Shown piece after piece: positions 62,913-64,000 of a stretch of 64,000 bases of DNA (the first letter of the stretch is position 1; each line of letters begins with the position of its first letter). A program made the translations under genes and the position numbers. The notes under the pieces are model-generated. The model had not been told where the DNA came from, did not search any database, and was given only the letters and a program-made list of their open reading frames with translations. The stretch covers positions 1 through 64,000 of the forward strand of contig JAFSBV010000027.1 of assembly GCA_017437125.1 (NCBI GenBank). Reading direction: 5' to 3'. Origin of the DNA: Bacteroidales bacterium. GTDB lineage: Bacteria > Bacteroidota > Bacteroidia > Bacteroidales > UBA932.

Positions 62913-64000
62913 ATGGGAAAGATTCTGTTGAAAAACATAGTGTCGCAGGGAGTTGTTTCGGATATTCTTGTCTCTGAAGACAGGATTGCCATGATCCGTC
63001 CTGCGGAACAGGTCTCCACTTTTGCTGTCGGCGAGGACTGCGAAGTCGTCGATTGCTCGGGCAAGACCGCTATGCCGGGTATGGTGAACATGCATACCCA
63101 TGCCGGCATGTCTATGATGAGAGGAGTCGGAGAAGACATCGTTTTTCATGACTGGCTCGATCGTATATGGGATATAGAATCCAGGATCGATGAAGAATAC
63201 GTATATCATGCTACCAAGGTCGCATGTCTTGAGATGATAAAGACAGGAACCACTACGTTCAACGATCATTACTGGCATATGCCTATGGCCCATAAGGCAG
63301 CCATGGAGATGGGACTTCGTCCTGTACTTGCATATGTGATATGTGACAGAAATGATCCGGAAGAGTCTGAAAGACAGAAGGTCCAGTGCCGTCAGATGTA
63401 TGAAGAAGCTATGAAATGGAATGATCATTCCGTTTTCGCGATAGCAATACATGCTATATATTCAGTTCGTGAGGAGATGATCCTCTGGTCTGCCGCTTTT
63501 GCACGTGAGCACGGACTGAAGATCCATATTCATGTATCCGAGACACGCAAGGAGGTGGAAGACTGCATGGCTCAGCACGGAGGAATGTCACCGGTGGAGT
63601 ATCTTGATTCACTCGGTATCCTCGGACCGGATGTGATAGCCGCACATACATTGTGGCTGTCTGAAAATGATGTCCGAATCCTTGGCGAAAGGGGAGTGAC
63701 ATGCGTTCATAATGTGAATTCCAATCTCAAGCTTGCATCCGGTTACCGTTTCCTGTATAACGAACTCCGTGATGCCGGAGCCAATATCTGTCTTGGTACT
63801 GACGGATGTGCCTCATCCAATAATCTTGACATGCTCGAGACCATGAAGACCTCGGCAATGATCCAGAAGGCCTGGAGGGACGATCCGTCTGCAATGCCTC
63901 TTGACGAACTCATGGCGATGGCGACTGCAAATGCCGGAAAGGCGCTCGGACTCGATATAGGAAAGATAGAGGAGGGTGCTCTTGCTGACATCCTGATAGT
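62913..64000 (+). CDS. Amidohydrolase, MtaD/TRZ-ATZ type (5-methylthioadenosine/S-adenosylhomocysteine deaminase-like), partial
   Basis: The frame is open from the ATG at 62913 to the window end: 362 codons of an expected 420-440. It is a metal-dependent cytoplasmic deaminase. Ligands are visible: HxH in MVNMHTHAGMSMMRG, His in KIHIHVSETRK, His in VIAAHTLWLSEND, and Asp in CLGTDGCASSNNLDM. The closest known activities are deamination of methylthioadenosine, S-adenosylhomocysteine or adenosine. It is truncated by the window edge, not broken. Divergent from the oxidoreductase operon. Confidence 0.9.
   Translation, partial: MGKILLKNIVSQGVVSDILVSEDRIAMIRPAEQVSTFAVGEDCEVVDCSGKTAMPGMVNMHTHAGMSMMRGVGEDIVFHDWLDRIWDIESRIDEEYVYHATKVACLEMIKTGTTTFNDHYWHMPMAHKAAMEMGLRPVLAYVICDRNDPEESERQKVQCRQMYEEAMKWNDHSVFAIAIHAIYSVREEMILWSAAFAREHGLKIHIHVSETRKEVEDCMAQHGGMSPVEYLDSLGILGPDVIAAHTLWLSENDVRILGERGVTCVHNVNSNLKLASGYRFLYNELRDAGANICLGTDGCASSNNLDMLETMKTSAMIQKAWRDDPSAMPLDELMAMATANAGKALGLDIGKIEEGALADILI

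Overview
The window is chromosomal DNA of a Bacteroidota bacterium, most likely a gut member of the Bacteroidales. The signs are the Bacteroidota promoter form (-33 TTTG, about 19 bases, -7 TAnnTTTG) before many genes, few Shine-Dalgarno sequences, TonB-dependent receptors, secreted lipoprotein glycosidases, a split glycine dehydrogenase (gcvPA/gcvPB) and a 2-oxoacid:ferredoxin oxidoreductase operon. I cannot place the genus from sequence alone. Coding density is high, with many 1-8 base overlaps, and most of the window is ordinary core and accessory chromosome.

Layout. 0.1-5 kb: GH3 glycosidase, a LuxR-type regulator with the TrkH potassium transporter, and ferritin. 5.1-8.0 kb: a four-gene operon with a VTC-type polyphosphate polymerase, a DUF4956 membrane protein, a DUF2490 protein and a small secreted repeat protein. 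8-14.3 kb: DUF1593 lipoprotein, flavodiiron protein, lipoprotein nitroreductase, esterase plus glycosyltransferase, and a membrane LytTR regulator. 14.4-17.8 kb: SGNH hydrolase with a 28-residue membrane peptide, choloylglycine-hydrolase-family enzyme, DUF5020 protein, and two adjacent genes (an NCS2 permease and a short-chain dehydrogenase) that have each lost their middle. 17.8-26.8 kb: two TonB-dependent receptors, methyltransferase, metallophosphoesterase, NhaA. 26.9-34.7 kb: GH53 galactanase, lipoate ligase and a complete glycine cleavage operon gcvT-gcvH-gcvPA-gcvPB-lpd. In that operon, gcvPB carries a cysteine-rich insertion and lpd carries an in-frame 24-bp tandem repeat. 34.8-43.2 kb: YfcC carrier, a second membrane LytTR regulator, deoxynucleoside kinase, glutamate dehydrogenase, and an outer-membrane/acyltransferase/bile-acid-symporter operon. 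43.4-46.5 kb: ResB-like and CcsA-like cytochrome c assembly proteins with a tri-haem cytochrome c peroxidase. 46.5-54 kb: YicC, GH2 beta-galactosidase, GlnRS, a tiny winged-helix protein with a PAS protein, and GH5. 54-55.5 kb: an AT-rich decayed foreign island. 55.6-62.7 kb: DsbD, RNase Y, a probable 6S RNA, ZapA with a coiled-coil partner, and the 2-oxoacid:ferredoxin oxidoreductase operon. A MtaD-like amidohydrolase runs off the right edge.

How genes may work together. Lipoate ligase can charge GcvH, which carries the methylamine group between GcvP, GcvT and Lpd. DsbD, ResB-like and CcsA-like proteins can supply the reduced haem attachment sites needed by the tri-haem peroxidase, and ferritin and the flavodiiron protein also fit iron and oxygen/peroxide defence in an anaerobe. 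The two LytTR proteins are paralogues, and both are preceded by the same two-box element 20 bases apart next to the -7 box, which suggests auto- or cross-regulation. I found no CRISPR array, tRNA, rRNA or intact insertion sequence. I did not find a clear new defence or mobile system. The least ordinary signals are the shared LytTR promoter element, the cysteine-rich GcvPB insertion, the repeat inside lpd and the paired gene-deletion scars.
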